A DNA stretch of 64,000 bases from Cohnella sp. CFH 77786 (lineage in GTDB: Bacteria > Bacillota > Bacilli > Paenibacillales > Paenibacillaceae): contig NZ_WJIB01000005.1 in assembly GCF_019400745.1 (NCBI RefSeq), positions 248,001 to 312,000 of the forward strand. Direction: 5' to 3'. Shown here piece by piece: positions 16,707 through 26,690 of this stretch. The position numbers and the translations under genes were made by a program. The stretch's first letter is position 1. Each line of letters begins with the position of its first letter. The notes beneath the pieces are model-generated. The model was not told where the DNA came from. It saw nothing but the letters and a program-made list of their open reading frames with translations, and made no database searches.

Positions 16707-17570
16707 TCACGCGATATCTTTGCGCTGAAATCGGGCGCATCCCCAAGCTACCAGCGCAACCAAATAAACGGCCGCATAGACGACGAAAGCGGCGCTGGGC
16801 AGGTTGCTTAGCGAGAAGGGACCCATCGACGAAAACGGCCCCATCATCTTATCCGTTTCCGGCGTCAGAGGCAAAGCGCTTCCCCCCAGCAACTCGTAAA
16901 TCATGCGCCGGAAAATCGCGTCGGACGGCATGAGCAACGAGACATAGAAGGCGAAGTTGGAAATGCCGGCGTGTGCCTTGGAGGAGTCGAATACGTTTTC
17001 GAGCAGCCCGCTGAACATGCTGAGTCCGAGCAACATGGCGCAGGCGACCCCGTTGCCGATGGCCGGCAAAGCCGTTGAACCGAGCAAGGAGAGCGCGAGC
17101 AGCAGAAGAGGGAGGCACTCGAACAGCCCGAATCCCTTCCAGACAGCGTCAGGCAGTAATGGGGCATTCAGGAAAACTCGAACCAGAATCACGATGCTCC
17201 AGAATAGCAAAGCATGATAAAGCAGACACCAGAAGGCGAATCCGAGCCATTTGCCCAAATACATTTTCCAGCGGGGAATCGGACGGGCAAGCATGGCGAG
17301 CATCAGGCCGCTTTCGATTTCTCCGGAAATGGTGCCCATCGTCGAAAACAGCACGAAAAATGCGCTAAGCAGCTGGGCGAAGTACAGCCCGAGCACCATC
17401 GCCGTTCCGGCCTGGAAAAATAGCGACATGTCTTCCGTGTCCCCCGCGCCGGCCACCCGGTGCAGAACGAAGCCGATCAAGCCGAGGAACAGCGCGGTCA
17501 GCGCGAGAGTGACCGGCAAAATTCTGCGGCGAAGCAACTCGTTGCCCGCATAACCGATCCAAATCAGCAC
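16707..17570 (-). CDS. ABC-2 type transporter permease
   Basis: This 287-residue protein has about six membrane helices and the SGEIESGLMLAMLARPIPRWKMYLGKWLG segment typical of NosY/ABC-2 permeases. It is the last gene of the sigma-factor operon and overlaps the ATPase gene by seven bases, so it should form a transporter with that ATPase. The substrate is unknown; envelope-stress or antibiotic export is plausible given the linked sigma factor, but this is inference. Confidence 0.83.
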   Translation of the reverse strand: MLIWIGYAGNELLRRRILPVTLALTALFLGLIGFVLHRVAGAGDTEDMSLFFQAGTAMVLGLYFAQLLSAFFVLFSTMGTISGEIESGLMLAMLARPIPRWKMYLGKWLGFAFWCLLYHALLFWSIVILVRVFLNAPLLPDAVWKGFGLFECLPLLLLALSLLGSTALPAIGNGVACAMLLGLSMFSGLLENVFDSSKAHAGISNFAFYVSLLMPSDAIFRRMIYELLGGSALPLTPETDKMMGPFSSMGPFSLSNLPSAAFVVYAAVYLVALVAWGCARFQRKDIA

Positions 17571-18520
17571 GGCGTGTCCTCCTTACCGTCGGCCAGCGAC
17601 AGAAACCATTGCTCCAGGTTTTCCGTGACCGGACGCACCTCATAGAGAGTCAACTCCAATTCCGACAGCAGCCGGTTGATCCAACCGACTTGCTCGCGCT
17701 CCCGGACAACCGCCGTCAATACCGCCGAACCGTCGGGCCGCTCTTCCCGCACGTGCAGCTCCGTTCCCGGAATCAGCGCCCCCCGGATTTCCTCCAGCAG
17801 CCCCGGCAGCCACCCTCCGACGGAGATTTCCCAACGTCCGGTCGAGCCGATGATATCTCTGAGCGGACCGACGGCTTTCAATTTGCCATGATAGACGAAA
17901 GCGACTTCGTCGCACAGCGCCTCGACGTCTTCCAGCAAGTGGGTGTTCAGAAAGATGGTTTTTCCCTGACGGCGCAGCTCCTGGAGCAGCGAACGAACTT
18001 CGAATCGGCCGATAGGGTCCAGTGCGGAAGCGGGTTCATCCAAAATGATGAGCTCTGGATCCGTCAGCAGGGCGCAGGCGATGCCGAGTCGCTGCTGCAT
18101 TCCTTTGGAAAAATGCCGGACCCGGTCGTCGCCGCGGCCGTCCAAGCCGACGAGGCTCAGCACTTCGCGGATTCTCCGCTGCTGCCCGGGGGAGCGGTTT
18201 GCCGCAGCCGACAGCCCGGCGAGCCGGCCATGAAACGCCAGAACCTCGCGGGCCGTGAGCCAATCCTGGAAACGGAACAACTCGGGCAAATAGCCGATGT
18301 GCCGCCGCGCTTCGGTTCGTCCGATCGGATTTCCCATTACCGCGCCGGAGCCCGATGTCGGCTTGAGCAAGCCGACGATCATTTTCACGAACGTGCTTTT
18401 TCCCGCGCCGTTCGGGCCGAGCAGCCCGAACGCGGTTCCTTGCTTCACTCGCACGGAAATGTCCCGGCACCCGACGCCGGAAGGGTACACCTTGGACAAG
18501 CCGCTCGTTTCCAGAATCAT
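17564..18520 (-). CDS. ABC transporter ATP-binding protein
   Basis: The 318-residue protein has Walker A GPNGAGKST at residues 35-43, a signature region HFSKGMQQRLGIACALL in place of the usual LSGGQ, and Walker B LIILDEPASALDP. A C-terminal extension of about 100 residues is typical of the ATPases paired with ABC-2 permeases. Its ATG overlaps the stop of the anti-sigma gene (ATGA, 18517-18520) and its end overlaps the permease gene. Confidence 0.9.
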   Translation of the reverse strand: MILETSGLSKVYPSGVGCRDISVRVKQGTAFGLLGPNGAGKSTFVKMIVGLLKPTSGSGAVMGNPIGRTEARRHIGYLPELFRFQDWLTAREVLAFHGRLAGLSAAANRSPGQQRRIREVLSLVGLDGRGDDRVRHFSKGMQQRLGIACALLTDPELIILDEPASALDPIGRFEVRSLLQELRRQGKTIFLNTHLLEDVEALCDEVAFVYHGKLKAVGPLRDIIGSTGRWEISVGGWLPGLLEEIRGALIPGTELHVREERPDGSAVLTAVVREREQVGWINRLLSELELTLYEVRPVTENLEQWFLSLADGKEDTPC

Positions 18521-19629
18521 GAACCGATCAACCCTTTCGCATCGGAGATGATCGATTCATCGTCCGGGTATACGGATGAGGAGCCGATCAATCGGTACAA
18601 CCAGCCGTCCTGCAGCCAAACGATCGCGCGGCCGGATTCGAGACGGGACAGGACCGCGTCCAATCCGTTCAGTTGAAGGGCCTTGATGCTTCCGCCACCG
18701 GACGGTATGGGAAGCGTGTGTTGCCAGTCCGAAATCGCGGCCAGCTTGGTCCTCAGATCATCGGGCAGTTGCGGCAACGCCAGCAGCGCTTGACGGATTT
18801 GTTCGACATCGAGATCCTTCGGGACGTCGAGGCTCGGAACCGGCAACTGAAACAGTACCTTGCGGACGGAGCCGTCGGAGGAAACGGCCGCTTCCGTTCG
18901 AAACGTTCCCGGGATCCGCAGCGTAACCGGTTTACCGTCCGCCGAAGCCGGGATGAGTTCCTTGCCCCCGAGGATGACCGCGAGCCGATTGATTTCTTTG
19001 GCGTGCAACCGGAACACGAGCTGCTGCTCCGGTTCGTAAACGATTGCGGAGCGATCCGTTCCAGCTGCCGGCCATGTTTTGAAATGTCCGTCGCTAAGTT
19101 CAACCGCATCATCCCGGGTCACGTTCCGTTCCTTCCCGCTGCCTTGCTGTTCCAGCTCTCCATAGCGGCTTAAATCGAACCGGGCGGTGCCGTCGATCCC
19201 TTGGGACAGAGCGTCGCGCAGCCTTATCAAATCGGAATCGTTCAAATCGACGACTTCCAGCTTCTGAACCCGGAACGTATGCAGCATTTCCGCCATCACC
19301 CCGCGTCCCCAGGGGCTGAACAGAAGCAGTCCCGACAGCAGCGCTGCCGTGGCGAGCATGCCTGCCCGCCGGATCAGGAGGCGCCTTCGGACGCGGAACA
19401 CCAAACGTTCATCTGCCAAGGAGGACGCCGCGGGCTCCGGCATCGGCGCCGTACGCTCCATCGGTTGAAGGGGCAAACCGGCCGCGGGGCGGGCGGTTGC
19501 CGCTTCCGACCGTTCGGCGGAATCCCCAGCTGTCTCTGCCGCCAGCCACACCGCGGGGACCGTCTCAGTTGCAACGGTGCGCCGGAACCTTTCCCATGCC
19601 CGTTCGATATCGATTTCGTTATCATTCAT
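18517..19629 (-). CDS. Membrane-anchored anti-sigma factor-like protein
   Basis: The 370-residue protein has an N-terminal cytoplasmic part of about 88 residues, one membrane helix at residues 89-107 (MLATAALLSGLLLFSPW), and a large extracellular domain of about 260 residues. Its position directly after the sigma gene, with an ATGA overlap, marks it as the sigma factor's regulator. No His-x3-Cys-x2-Cys zinc anti-sigma motif is seen, so it is not of the classical zinc type. The outside domain may sense an envelope signal. The start at 19629 follows GGAGGAGG; longer upstream reading is only the other frame of the sigma gene. Confidence 0.72.
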   Translation of the reverse strand: MNDNEIDIERAWERFRRTVATETVPAVWLAAETAGDSAERSEAATARPAAGLPLQPMERTAPMPEPAASSLADERLVFRVRRRLLIRRAGMLATAALLSGLLLFSPWGRGVMAEMLHTFRVQKLEVVDLNDSDLIRLRDALSQGIDGTARFDLSRYGELEQQGSGKERNVTRDDAVELSDGHFKTWPAAGTDRSAIVYEPEQQLVFRLHAKEINRLAVILGGKELIPASADGKPVTLRIPGTFRTEAAVSSDGSVRKVLFQLPVPSLDVPKDLDVEQIRQALLALPQLPDDLRTKLAAISDWQHTLPIPSGGGSIKALQLNGLDAVLSRLESGRAIVWLQDGWLYRLIGSSSVYPDDESIISDAKGLIGS

Positions 19630-20147
19630 GACTCTGCCTCCTCCTCCGGCGACCATTGGCGCCGGAAACGTTCCGCGGCACGCACGAGCAAGGTGCCGAC
19701 GATTTTCGGATTCACTCCAAGCGCTTGCGCGATTTCCGCGTGCGAATAGCCTTCTTCCTTCAACAACAGCGCCTGTCGGTCGCGTTCCGACAATTTGGCG
19801 AGCACGCGTTTGACGACTTGACGCTCCCAGTTGGCGATGGCGATCTGTTCGTTCGACGGATAGGATCGGGCTGCCGTCAGCGCGCGTCGTTCTACCTTTT
19901 CCTGCAGTTGTTCGCGTCTGCCCGCATTCCGCAAATAGTCGAAGGCGATCCGAGTGGACACGACATGCAGCCAAGGTCCGATCCGGTGCAAGTCGTCCGG
20001 CGGGTTCCGATACAGCCGGAGAAACGCTTCCTGGGCCAAGTCTTCGGCGGCAGCCCGGTCCGGCACCAATGCGGCGATTTTACGGAATACCGACGGGTAA
20101 TGCTCCCGAAAGAGCGCATGGAACCGGTCGGGAATTCGCTCGTCCAT
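19626..20147 (-). CDS. ECF-type RNA polymerase sigma factor
   Basis: The 173-residue protein has region 2 (AAEDLAQEAFLRLYRNPPDD, then GPWLHVVSTRIAFDYLR) and region 4 (LSERDRQALLLKEEGYSHAEIAQALGV), the two domains of an extracytoplasmic-function sigma factor. A GTG at 20165 is in frame, but GGGAGGA lies between it and ATG 20147, so 20147 is the start. It heads a tightly overlapping operon with an anti-sigma factor and an ABC transporter, which is probably its own target. Confidence 0.88.
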   Translation of the reverse strand: MDERIPDRFHALFREHYPSVFRKIAALVPDRAAAEDLAQEAFLRLYRNPPDDLHRIGPWLHVVSTRIAFDYLRNAGRREQLQEKVERRALTAARSYPSNEQIAIANWERQVVKRVLAKLSERDRQALLLKEEGYSHAEIAQALGVNPKIVGTLLVRAAERFRRQWSPEEEAES

Positions 20148-20556
20148 TGCGTTTCCTCCCTTCACCTATAAGACGAAGGAAATCTTCGTTTTACATCAGC
20201 TACCTAATTAACGTGGCCCCAAAACCTTATGTTGTCAAGTACGAGAGGGGGAGTATTCGCATTCGCATATGACCGGCGTCGTTCGCAGTAAGGAAGGTCG
20301 GATCAACGACGAAGTGAATACGAGAATCTATTTTCGCATTTCCGCATCAAATGAACTAGTAATATTTGACTAAACGGAACAAATTGCTATACTAAATAAC
20401 GTGCAAAACTTACAAAATGCGACATTATTTCGGCACCACTATTCGGACCTTGGATGGTTGTTTTTCTTTTTGCCGATTCAGCTAACTTCTAAAGAGTTGA
20501 GGTTGAGTTTGCGAAAATCAAATTGAATATAAGCGATTGATTCGGAGGCCAGAACA
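20148..20556. other. Divergent intergenic region between the sigma operon and the chemoreceptor
   Basis: About 410 bases without a gene. Near the sigma gene is a small hairpin, ACGAAG-GAAAT-CTTCGT (20173-20189). A clear sigma-A promoter for the chemoreceptor is at 20366-20393. A GCCGATTC at 20472 resembles a sigma-D -10 box but has no TAAA at the right distance. I see no ECF autoregulation site I would defend. Confidence 0.5.
20366..20393 (+). promoter_or_regulatory. Vegetative promoter upstream of the chemoreceptor gene
   Basis: TTGACT and TATACT are separated by 16 bases. The start codon is about 165 bases further on, giving a long leader. Confidence 0.6.
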
Positions 20557-22701
20557 ATGATGTCAAAAGGAACGAAAACGATGAAGTCTCGAGCAAGCCT
20601 ATTATTTGCTCCCGGAATTGCCTTTATGAACCGCCTGAAATATGCACAGAAGTTTGCATTGATCGGTGTGCTGCTGATTACCCCTATCATCATTCTGTTA
20701 TATATGAAGTATGAGTCCGCAACGGAAGACATCTCTCTTATCCGACAGAAGGAGTCAGGTCTTGATTATATTCAGGAGTTAAACCATTTTGTCATTGATG
20801 TGGACACTCACCGTACGTTGATCAGCAGAATGATTCAACAGGATGAGGAAGCCAAAGCCGAGTTGACCGAAAATGAAAAATCGCTTGATGAGCGGGTTGC
20901 TGCGCTGGATAAGCTGGCCAATCAACAAGGCACCGACCTGAAAACCGTGTCGAAATGGACGGAGCTGAAAAAAGAATGGGAGGATCTCAAGGCCCGGCGC
21001 GCCAACTTGAGCGCAGATGACAATATCAGTTTACATAACTCCGTATTGACCGATACCCGAGCCATCGTTACACAGATTTTGAACACCGCCCATCTGGTGC
21101 TGGATTCGGATTTGGACAGTTATTATACGATGGATACTGCTTTCAAACAGTTGCCGCAATTAATCGACCGGATCGGCCGTGCCCGTGCGCTGGCCGCTAC
21201 ATACGCGGGAATAAAAACGCCGGACGAAGCCGATAAGAATGCGGTGACTACGTTGCTGGGTCAGATCGATACGAACCTGGATACAGCTAAAACCAATATC
21301 GACAACGTGGCTATCGCAAATTCCGATTTGAGCAATAGCCAGCAAGAGCAATGGCAGAAGCAAAAAACTTCCGTGGATCAATTGGTTGAATATTTAAACA
21401 AAAACATCCTTAATCAGGCCCAGATTACGAAAAGCGTCAAGTCCGTTTCCGAGGATTTGCTGCCTTACGTCGAACTGGCCCGCCAAAATTATGAGCAACT
21501 GACAACCGCTTACTCGGATCTGCTTCAAACGAAAGCGGACGCATTGAGGCAGCAGCAAGTGAATCAGCTGATTTTTATGCTGATTTCAGTTCTGGTCGTC
21601 ATTTATTTGTTCATCAGCTTTTATTCATCCGTCAAACGGGCTGTCGCAGAGCTGGAAGAGACCGCTGCGCTGGTTGCGATGGGCGATCTTACTTCCCGTG
21701 CCAATCTGAAAACCCGCGATGAGCTTTCCGCCGTGGCAGCATCCTTCAACAGGATGACCGATGCGTACCGGGAAGCGATTCTGACCAGCAGGCAGACGTC
21801 CGAACGGGTGGTGCAGTCAGCCGTAACGTTGGCGCAAAACGCCTCTTCTTCCACGGAATCGTCAAACCGTATCACCGGCGCGATTCAAGAGGTCGCCGCA
21901 GGCGCTCAATCGCAGCTAAAGGGTGCGGAAGAGACATCGAAATCGATGGATGAAATGGCGATCGGCATTCAACGGATTGCCGAGACGTCTTCCTCCGTCT
22001 CCGAGGCTGCCGCCGCGGCGGAGGAGTTTGCCCGCTCCGGTAACGACGTCGTACGGCAGACGATCGGCCAAATGAACCAGATTCACGAGAAAACCCAGGA
22101 ATCGGCCCAAATTATGGTTGAACTCGGGGCACAGTCTCAAGAAATCGGCAGCATCATCAGTGTAATTTCCGAAATCGCGGCTCAAACGAACTTGCTGTCG
22201 CTTAACGCATCGATTGAAGCAGCCAGAGCGGGAGAGCATGGGGCCGGCTTCATGGTCGTCGCTTCCGAGGTCAAAAAGCTGGCCGAGCAAACGAAATCGG
22301 CCGCATCTCAAATTAGCGAGATCGTAACAGTCGTTCAAAACCAAACGTCAATCGCCATGTCCGCGATTAACAGCGGCGTGACGGAGGTCGGGCGCGGGAT
22401 GGAAATGATGGAGCAGACAGGCTCCATCTTCGACCAGATTATGACCTCGGTTCGCAATGTCGCCGAACAGATCCAGGAAGTTTCCTCTGCTGCCGAGGAG
22501 ATGTCTGCCGGCACGGAGCAAGTGACAGCCTCCATGGAAGAAATCGTGGGAATCTCCCGCACTTCGGCCCACAATGCCGAGCAAATGGCGACGGAATCGC
22601 AGCAGCAGCTGGATGTAATCAGAAGCATCAGCGAGTCCGCCGGGACGCTCAACGATGCCGCGCAAGAGCTTAAAGATGTCATTCATCGTTATAAATTGTA
22701 A
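20557..22701 (+). CDS. Methyl-accepting chemotaxis protein
   Basis: This 714-residue receptor has a membrane helix at about residues 35-53, an extracellular helical sensor of about 290 residues, a second helix near 345-365, a HAMP domain, and the long cytoplasmic coiled coil. The coil includes the conserved tip [20 protein letters not shown] followed by [21 protein letters not shown]. The sensor is a four-helix-bundle type without Cache motifs, and its ligand is unknown. Ribosome site GGAGG precedes the start; ATG 20560 is equally possible. No C-terminal CheR pentapeptide is present. It is monocistronic, with a terminator right after. Confidence 0.93.
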   Translation: MMSKGTKTMKSRASLLFAPGIAFMNRLKYAQKFALIGVLLITPIIILLYMKYESATEDISLIRQKESGLDYIQELNHFVIDVDTHRTLISRMIQQDEEAKAELTENEKSLDERVAALDKLANQQGTDLKTVSKWTELKKEWEDLKARRANLSADDNISLHNSVLTDTRAIVTQILNTAHLVLDSDLDSYYTMDTAFKQLPQLIDRIGRARALAATYAGIKTPDEADKNAVTTLLGQIDTNLDTAKTNIDNVAIANSDLSNSQQEQWQKQKTSVDQLVEYLNKNILNQAQITKSVKSVSEDLLPYVELARQNYEQLTTAYSDLLQTKADALRQQQVNQLIFMLISVLVVIYLFISFYSSVKRAVAELEETAALVAMGDLTSRANLKTRDELSAVAASFNRMTDAYREAILTSRQTSERVVQSAVTLAQNASSSTESSNRITGAIQEVAAGAQSQLKGAEETSKSMDEMAIGIQRIAETSSSVSEAAAAAEEFARSGNDVVRQTIGQMNQIHEKTQESAQIMVELGAQSQEIGSIISVISEIAAQTNLLSLNASIEAARAGEHGAGFMVVASEVKKLAEQTKSAASQISEIVTVVQNQTSIAMSAINSGVTEVGRGMEMMEQTGSIFDQIMTSVRNVAEQIQEVSSAAEEMSAGTEQVTASMEEIVGISRTSAHNAEQMATESQQQLDVIRSISESAGTLNDAAQELKDVIHRYKL

Positions 22702-22708
22702 TGTTCAA

Positions 22709-22745
22709 AGAGCCGACGGCATTGGTTATGCCATCGGCTCTTCCC
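22709..22745 (+). terminator. Terminator of the chemoreceptor gene
   Basis: AGAGCCGACGGCAT (22709-22722) pairs with ATGCCATCGGCTCT (22728-22741), with one G-T pair, and is followed by TTCCCGTTT. Confidence 0.75.
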
Positions 22746-23042
22746 GTTTACGGCTGTGATCAGGGTTACCCAGCCGAGGACAATACTCCTTCGATGCTTC
22801 GAAAGGGAGTGGATGATAGAGTGATCTGACGGAAGGGTCGAGAGAAAGCGCACGTTGTCATTGCGACTTGCGAGGCAACGCCCGCCTAGTGGTGTTGATC
22901 CGCAATCATGAACCCTGGGGTCATAAGCCGGTGAAAAACAATAGATCATTCACACGGCATGGACTTCCGCCGGCAATAAAGTATAATATTTTGGATAAGG
23001 CAGAATGTTCAACTTTTTGGCGAAAATAAAGCAGGAGGAAAC
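22746..23042. other. Gene-free region with repeats and hairpins upstream of arsB
   Basis: About 300 bases with no convincing gene. It contains a hairpin CGTTGTC/GGCAACG (22853-22880) whose loop holds a TTGCGA-c-TTGCGA direct repeat, and a further G+C-rich stretch to 22930. The arsB promoter is downstream of all this (22960-22987), so the structure is not in the arsB leader. It could be a separate small RNA or a relic; I cannot assign it to a known RNA family. Confidence 0.35.
22960..22987 (+). promoter_or_regulatory. Promoter of the ArsB-type pump gene
   Basis: TGGACT (22960-22965) and a perfect TATAAT (22982-22987) are 16 bases apart, 56 bases before the ATG. No ArsR-type operator is evident. 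Confidence 0.55.
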
Positions 23043-24479
23043 ATGGTCATACTTGCGTTCGTTATTTTTCTGATTACCCTTACGTTAGTCATATGGCAGC
23101 CCAAAGGACTAAACGTCGGTTGGACCGCGAGCGGGGGAGCAGCTTTCGCCTTCATTTGCGGAGTCGTATCCGTACATGACGTTGGCATTGTAACTGGCAT
23201 CGTGTGGAACGCGACCATTACGTTAGTGGCGATCATTTTGATTTCGCTGATCTTGGATGAGATAGGCTTTTTTGAATGGGCCGCTTTGCATATGGCACGC
23301 CTTGCCAAAGGCAATGGCAAACTCATGTTTGTTTACGTCGTGCTTCTAGGTGCCGCAGTCGCTGCGTTTTTCACCAACGATGGGGGTGCTTTGATCTTGA
23401 CGCCGATCGTTCTCGCAATGGTTCGAGCGCTCAAGCTTGACCGAAGAATGGTTCTGCCTTTTATCATGGCAAGCGGCTTTATTGCAGATACGACGTCCTT
23501 GCCGCTTGTGGTGAGTAACCTCGTAAACATTGTTTCTGCCGACTACTTTGGCATCGGATTTGTACAGTATGCGAAGCGTATGTTCGTGCCGAATCTGTTT
23601 TCCCTTGCCGCAAGTCTTTTGGTGCTGTATTTGTTCTATAGAAAGAGCATCCCTGGCCACTACGATGTAGCACTTCTTAAGGAGCCCAAAGAAGCCATTC
23701 GCGATAAAGGACTTTTTAAGCTTTCCTGGTTGATTTTAGCCGTTCTTCTGGTTGCGTACATGGTTAGCCAATTCATTCATGTTCCCGTTTCGGTTATTGC
23801 GAGCATCGTCGCGATTGCCTTTATCGCGGCCGCAAGACGCAGCCCGGCGATTCACACCGGCCGAGTGATCAAGGAAGCCCCATGGGCGATTGTGATATTC
23901 TCCATCGGCATGTACGTCGTCGTTTATGGTCTGCGTAACGTAGGACTTACAGATATGCTGGGTGTGGTCATTCAGAAAATCGCCGATCAGGGACTTTACA
24001 TCTCGACCGTTGGCACCGGATTTCTGGCAGCGATATTATCCTCGATTATGAACAATTTACCTACCGTGATGATTGGCGCACTTGCCATTGACGGCACACA
24101 CACCGAAAACGCAATTCGCGAATCTTTAATTTATGCGAACATCATCGGCAGCGACTTGGGACCCAAAATCACGCCGATCGGTTCACTAGCCACTTTGTTG
24201 TGGCTGCATGTTTTGGTTAGAAAAGACGTTAAAATCACGTGGGGTCAGTATTTCAAGACGGGTATTGTCCTCACGGTGCCTACGCTTTTGATTACACTCA
24301 CCGGGCTTTATCTTTCTCTCTATTTCATTCATATGGGAGATTGGACTGTCTGGTCGCTGGTCGCAGGCATTGCAATCGTCTTATTGCTGGTCGTGCTGAT
24401 TCTCATAACGCTTTATAGCAGGTCGCAGGTAAAACCAGTCAAAATAACCGGCAAACACGAAGACCCCCCCATTCCATAA
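23043..24479 (+). CDS. arsB: ArsB-type arsenite/antimonite efflux membrane protein
   Basis: This 478-residue protein has 11-12 membrane helices with ArsB family motifs: [57 protein letters not shown] and [20 protein letters not shown]. It is somewhat longer than the usual 430 or so, mainly through the C-terminal tail. ArsB exports trivalent arsenic and antimony. No arsR, arsC or arsA is adjacent, so the gene may be constitutive or have another ion as substrate. Ribosome site AGGAGG is six bases before the ATG, and a strong terminator follows. Confidence 0.85.
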   Translation: MVILAFVIFLITLTLVIWQPKGLNVGWTASGGAAFAFICGVVSVHDVGIVTGIVWNATITLVAIILISLILDEIGFFEWAALHMARLAKGNGKLMFVYVVLLGAAVAAFFTNDGGALILTPIVLAMVRALKLDRRMVLPFIMASGFIADTTSLPLVVSNLVNIVSADYFGIGFVQYAKRMFVPNLFSLAASLLVLYLFYRKSIPGHYDVALLKEPKEAIRDKGLFKLSWLILAVLLVAYMVSQFIHVPVSVIASIVAIAFIAAARRSPAIHTGRVIKEAPWAIVIFSIGMYVVVYGLRNVGLTDMLGVVIQKIADQGLYISTVGTGFLAAILSSIMNNLPTVMIGALAIDGTHTENAIRESLIYANIIGSDLGPKITPIGSLATLLWLHVLVRKDVKITWGQYFKTGIVLTVPTLLITLTGLYLSLYFIHMGDWTVWSLVAGIAIVLLLVVLILITLYSRSQVKPVKITGKHEDPPIP

Positions 24480-24494
24480 TGAAGTTTTTCAAAA

Positions 24495-24525
24495 TCAGGA
24501 TTCGTGAAGAATCCTGATTTTTTTT
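24495..24525 (+). terminator. Strong terminator of arsB
   Basis: TCAGGATTC pairs perfectly with GAATCCTGA around GTGAA and is followed by eight T residues. Confidence 0.88.
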
Positions 24526-24635
24526 GACCCAATGTGAAGCAGCGTCTTTCGAACCGGACAGTGCATAAAACGTTGTAAAAAAAGGGATGTTATGGTTCAC
24601 GTGCAACCCTACTATCCGCGAAAGGCGTGATCAAG

Positions 24636-25784
24636 TTGAAATTCGCCGCTATCTTCATCTACGCCATCACTGCACTGCTTACATGGCCCTGCCATTCGTT
24701 TGCGGATTCCGGCAGCATTACGAAGGAACGGTTCGGCCAGACCGCCGACGGGCAACCGTTGTATCTGTATACCTTGAAGAATGCGCATGGAATGCGGGCC
24801 GCAATCATGAATTACGGCGGGATCATGTACTCGCTTCATGTGCCCGACCGACGGGGAGTCCTGGAGGATGTCTTGCTTGGTTATGCCAACCCGATGGATT
24901 ATCTTACGACCGGCAACAAACCGTATTTTGGCGCCTTGATCGGGCGGTATGCGAATCGCATTGCCGACGGCCGGCTTACCTTGAACGGCACCTTATACCG
25001 GCTGTCCGTTAATGAGGGACGGAACACGCTGCATGGCGGCATAAGGGGCTTTGACAAGAGAATCTGGGATACCGAGCCTGTCGTTGGGAAGGGCCAAGTC
25101 GGCTTGCTTCTTCGTTACGTAAGCAACGATGGGGAAGAGGGGTTCCCGGGTAAGGTTACGGCGACCGTTGTATACACCTTAACCGATGCCAACGAGCTGA
25201 GAATCGATTATTCGGCCGTGACCGACAAAGAGACGGTCGTCAATCTGTCTCAACACAACTACTACAACCTGAAAGGCGCGGGTAACGGAGACATCCTGGA
25301 TCATCGGCTGACCCTCCGCGCGGACCGGTTTACCCCGGTACGTACGGATTATATACCGACGGGAGAAATCCGAAGCGTAACGGGTACGGATATGGATTTT
25401 CGCAGGCCAACCGTCATCGGTTCCAGGATCCGTTCCAACGATCCGCAAATCCGTCTTGCAGAAGGATTTGACCATAATTATGTACTGAATCCTTCGGGCT
25501 CACGAATGAAGCATGCCGCAACCGTATTCGAGCCGGTGTCGGGCCGGAGGTTGGATGCATATACCACACAGCCGGGCGTTCACTTGTATACGGGGAACCA
25601 TCTCACGCAAGGCGGCGCTATCATCGGAAAGGGAGGCAAATCTTATGGCAATTACTACGGCTTCTGCCTCGAAACGCAGCATTTTCCCGATTCGCCTCAT
25701 CATCCGAACTTTCCGTCAACGGTTCTTAAACCGGGTCAAGTCTACAAACAGACGGCGATCTTCAAATTTTCCGTCGTGAAATAG
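24636..25784 (+). CDS. Secreted aldose 1-epimerase (mutarotase)
   Basis: The product of about 382 residues is a galactose mutarotase-family enzyme. It has the segments GRYANRIADGRLTLNG, RNTLHGGIRGFDKRIW (catalytic His), NLSQHNYYNLKG (second His) and FCLETQHFPDSPHHPNF (catalytic Glu). These residues interconvert alpha and beta anomers of sugars. A Sec signal peptide of about 22 residues (hydrophobic core AAIFIYAITALL, cleavage after SFA) predicts secretion, which is uncommon in Gram-positive bacteria. The start is either TTG 24636 (AAAGG at a good distance, chosen) or GTG 24627. It lies 15 bases before the metallo-hydrolase gene and is likely co-transcribed with it. Confidence 0.85.
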   Translation: MKFAAIFIYAITALLTWPCHSFADSGSITKERFGQTADGQPLYLYTLKNAHGMRAAIMNYGGIMYSLHVPDRRGVLEDVLLGYANPMDYLTTGNKPYFGALIGRYANRIADGRLTLNGTLYRLSVNEGRNTLHGGIRGFDKRIWDTEPVVGKGQVGLLLRYVSNDGEEGFPGKVTATVVYTLTDANELRIDYSAVTDKETVVNLSQHNYYNLKGAGNGDILDHRLTLRADRFTPVRTDYIPTGEIRSVTGTDMDFRRPTVIGSRIRSNDPQIRLAEGFDHNYVLNPSGSRMKHAATVFEPVSGRRLDAYTTQPGVHLYTGNHLTQGGAIIGKGGKSYGNYYGFCLETQHFPDSPHHPNFPSTVLKPGQVYKQTAIFKFSVVK

Positions 25785-25799
25785 TCGAGGTGGAGAAGC

Positions 25800-26645
25800 A
25801 TGCCGTTCGAAATGAACTACGGAAACGATTACCGCTACTTGCCCGTTACCTCCGTTCGGAATGGGAATGCGGAAGAAGTGCTGCCGGATTTGTCGTACTT
25901 GACCGTTCAAATCGTCAATGTATGCTTTGTCGGTTTTCCGGAGAAGGGCGAGTGGGTCTTGGTCGATACGGGGATGCCGGGCTCGGCAGACCTCATCATT
26001 AAGGAAGCGGAAAATCGATTCGGTTCCCATACCAGGCCGAAAGGGATCGTGCTTACGCATGGCCATTTCGATCATGTAGGGGCGGTCATCGAAATCATCG
26101 AGCACTGGAACGTCCCGGTTTACGCGCACGAGATGGAAATGCCGTTTCTAACGGGAAGACAGGGTTACCCCCCGCCTGACCCCTCTGTGGAAGGCGGGCT
26201 CGTCGCGAAAATGTCGTTCGTGTTCCCCAATCAACCGATCCAACTGGGGGCTGCCGTAAAAGCGCTACCCCCGGACGGAACGATTCCCGTCTTGCCGGAG
26301 TGGAGATGGATCCTAACGGACGGTCATACCCCTGGGCATATATCCTTGTTCCGGGACAAAGACCGTACACTCTTGGCAGGCGATGCTTTCGTTACGGTAA
26401 GGCAGGATTCCCTTTATCAAGTATTCGCGCAGGAACGGGAGATCAGCGGTCCCCCGAGATACTTCACGACGGACTGGCCAGCCGCGAGGCGTTCGGTCGA
26501 AGCTTTGGCCGACTTGAAACCCGCCGTCGCCATAACCGGACATGGGTTGCCGATGTCAGGGAAAGAGCTGACGGATCATCTACGGACATTAGTGGAACAA
26601 TTCGACCGCATCGCCATACCGGATCATGGAAAATACGTGCAATAA
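25800..26645 (+). CDS. Metallo-beta-lactamase-fold hydrolase
   Basis: The 281-residue protein carries the metal-binding motifs THGHFDHVGA (residues 81-90), DGHTPGHISLF, LAGDAF and TGHGLPMSG of the MBL superfamily, with two metal ions expected. The insert between the first two motifs (PPPDPSVEGGLVAKMSFVFP) resembles that of glyoxalase II or lactonase-like members. The substrate is unknown. GGTGGAG precedes the ATG. Co-transcription with the mutarotase gene is likely. Confidence 0.85.
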   Translation: MPFEMNYGNDYRYLPVTSVRNGNAEEVLPDLSYLTVQIVNVCFVGFPEKGEWVLVDTGMPGSADLIIKEAENRFGSHTRPKGIVLTHGHFDHVGAVIEIIEHWNVPVYAHEMEMPFLTGRQGYPPPDPSVEGGLVAKMSFVFPNQPIQLGAAVKALPPDGTIPVLPEWRWILTDGHTPGHISLFRDKDRTLLAGDAFVTVRQDSLYQVFAQEREISGPPRYFTTDWPAARRSVEALADLKPAVAITGHGLPMSGKELTDHLRTLVEQFDRIAIPDHGKYVQ

Positions 26646-26655
26646 GCTTCAAGGA

Positions 26656-26690
26656 GGCCAACTCTCGGTATATCGGGGGTTGGTCTTAAT
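26656..26690 (+). terminator. Probable terminator after the metallo-hydrolase gene
   Basis: CCAAC (26658-26662) pairs with GTTGG (26679-26683), extended inward by wobble pairs, followed by TCTTAATTT. It is weaker than the others. Confidence 0.5.

Noticed and set aside
17609-18676. A 355-codon open frame opposite the ABC ATPase
   Set aside because: Shadow of a gene with clear Walker motifs; no start signal or domain.
20472-20479. GCCGATTC as a sigma-D promoter for the chemoreceptor
   Set aside because: The TAAA element is absent at the required distance; a better vegetative promoter is at 20366-20393.
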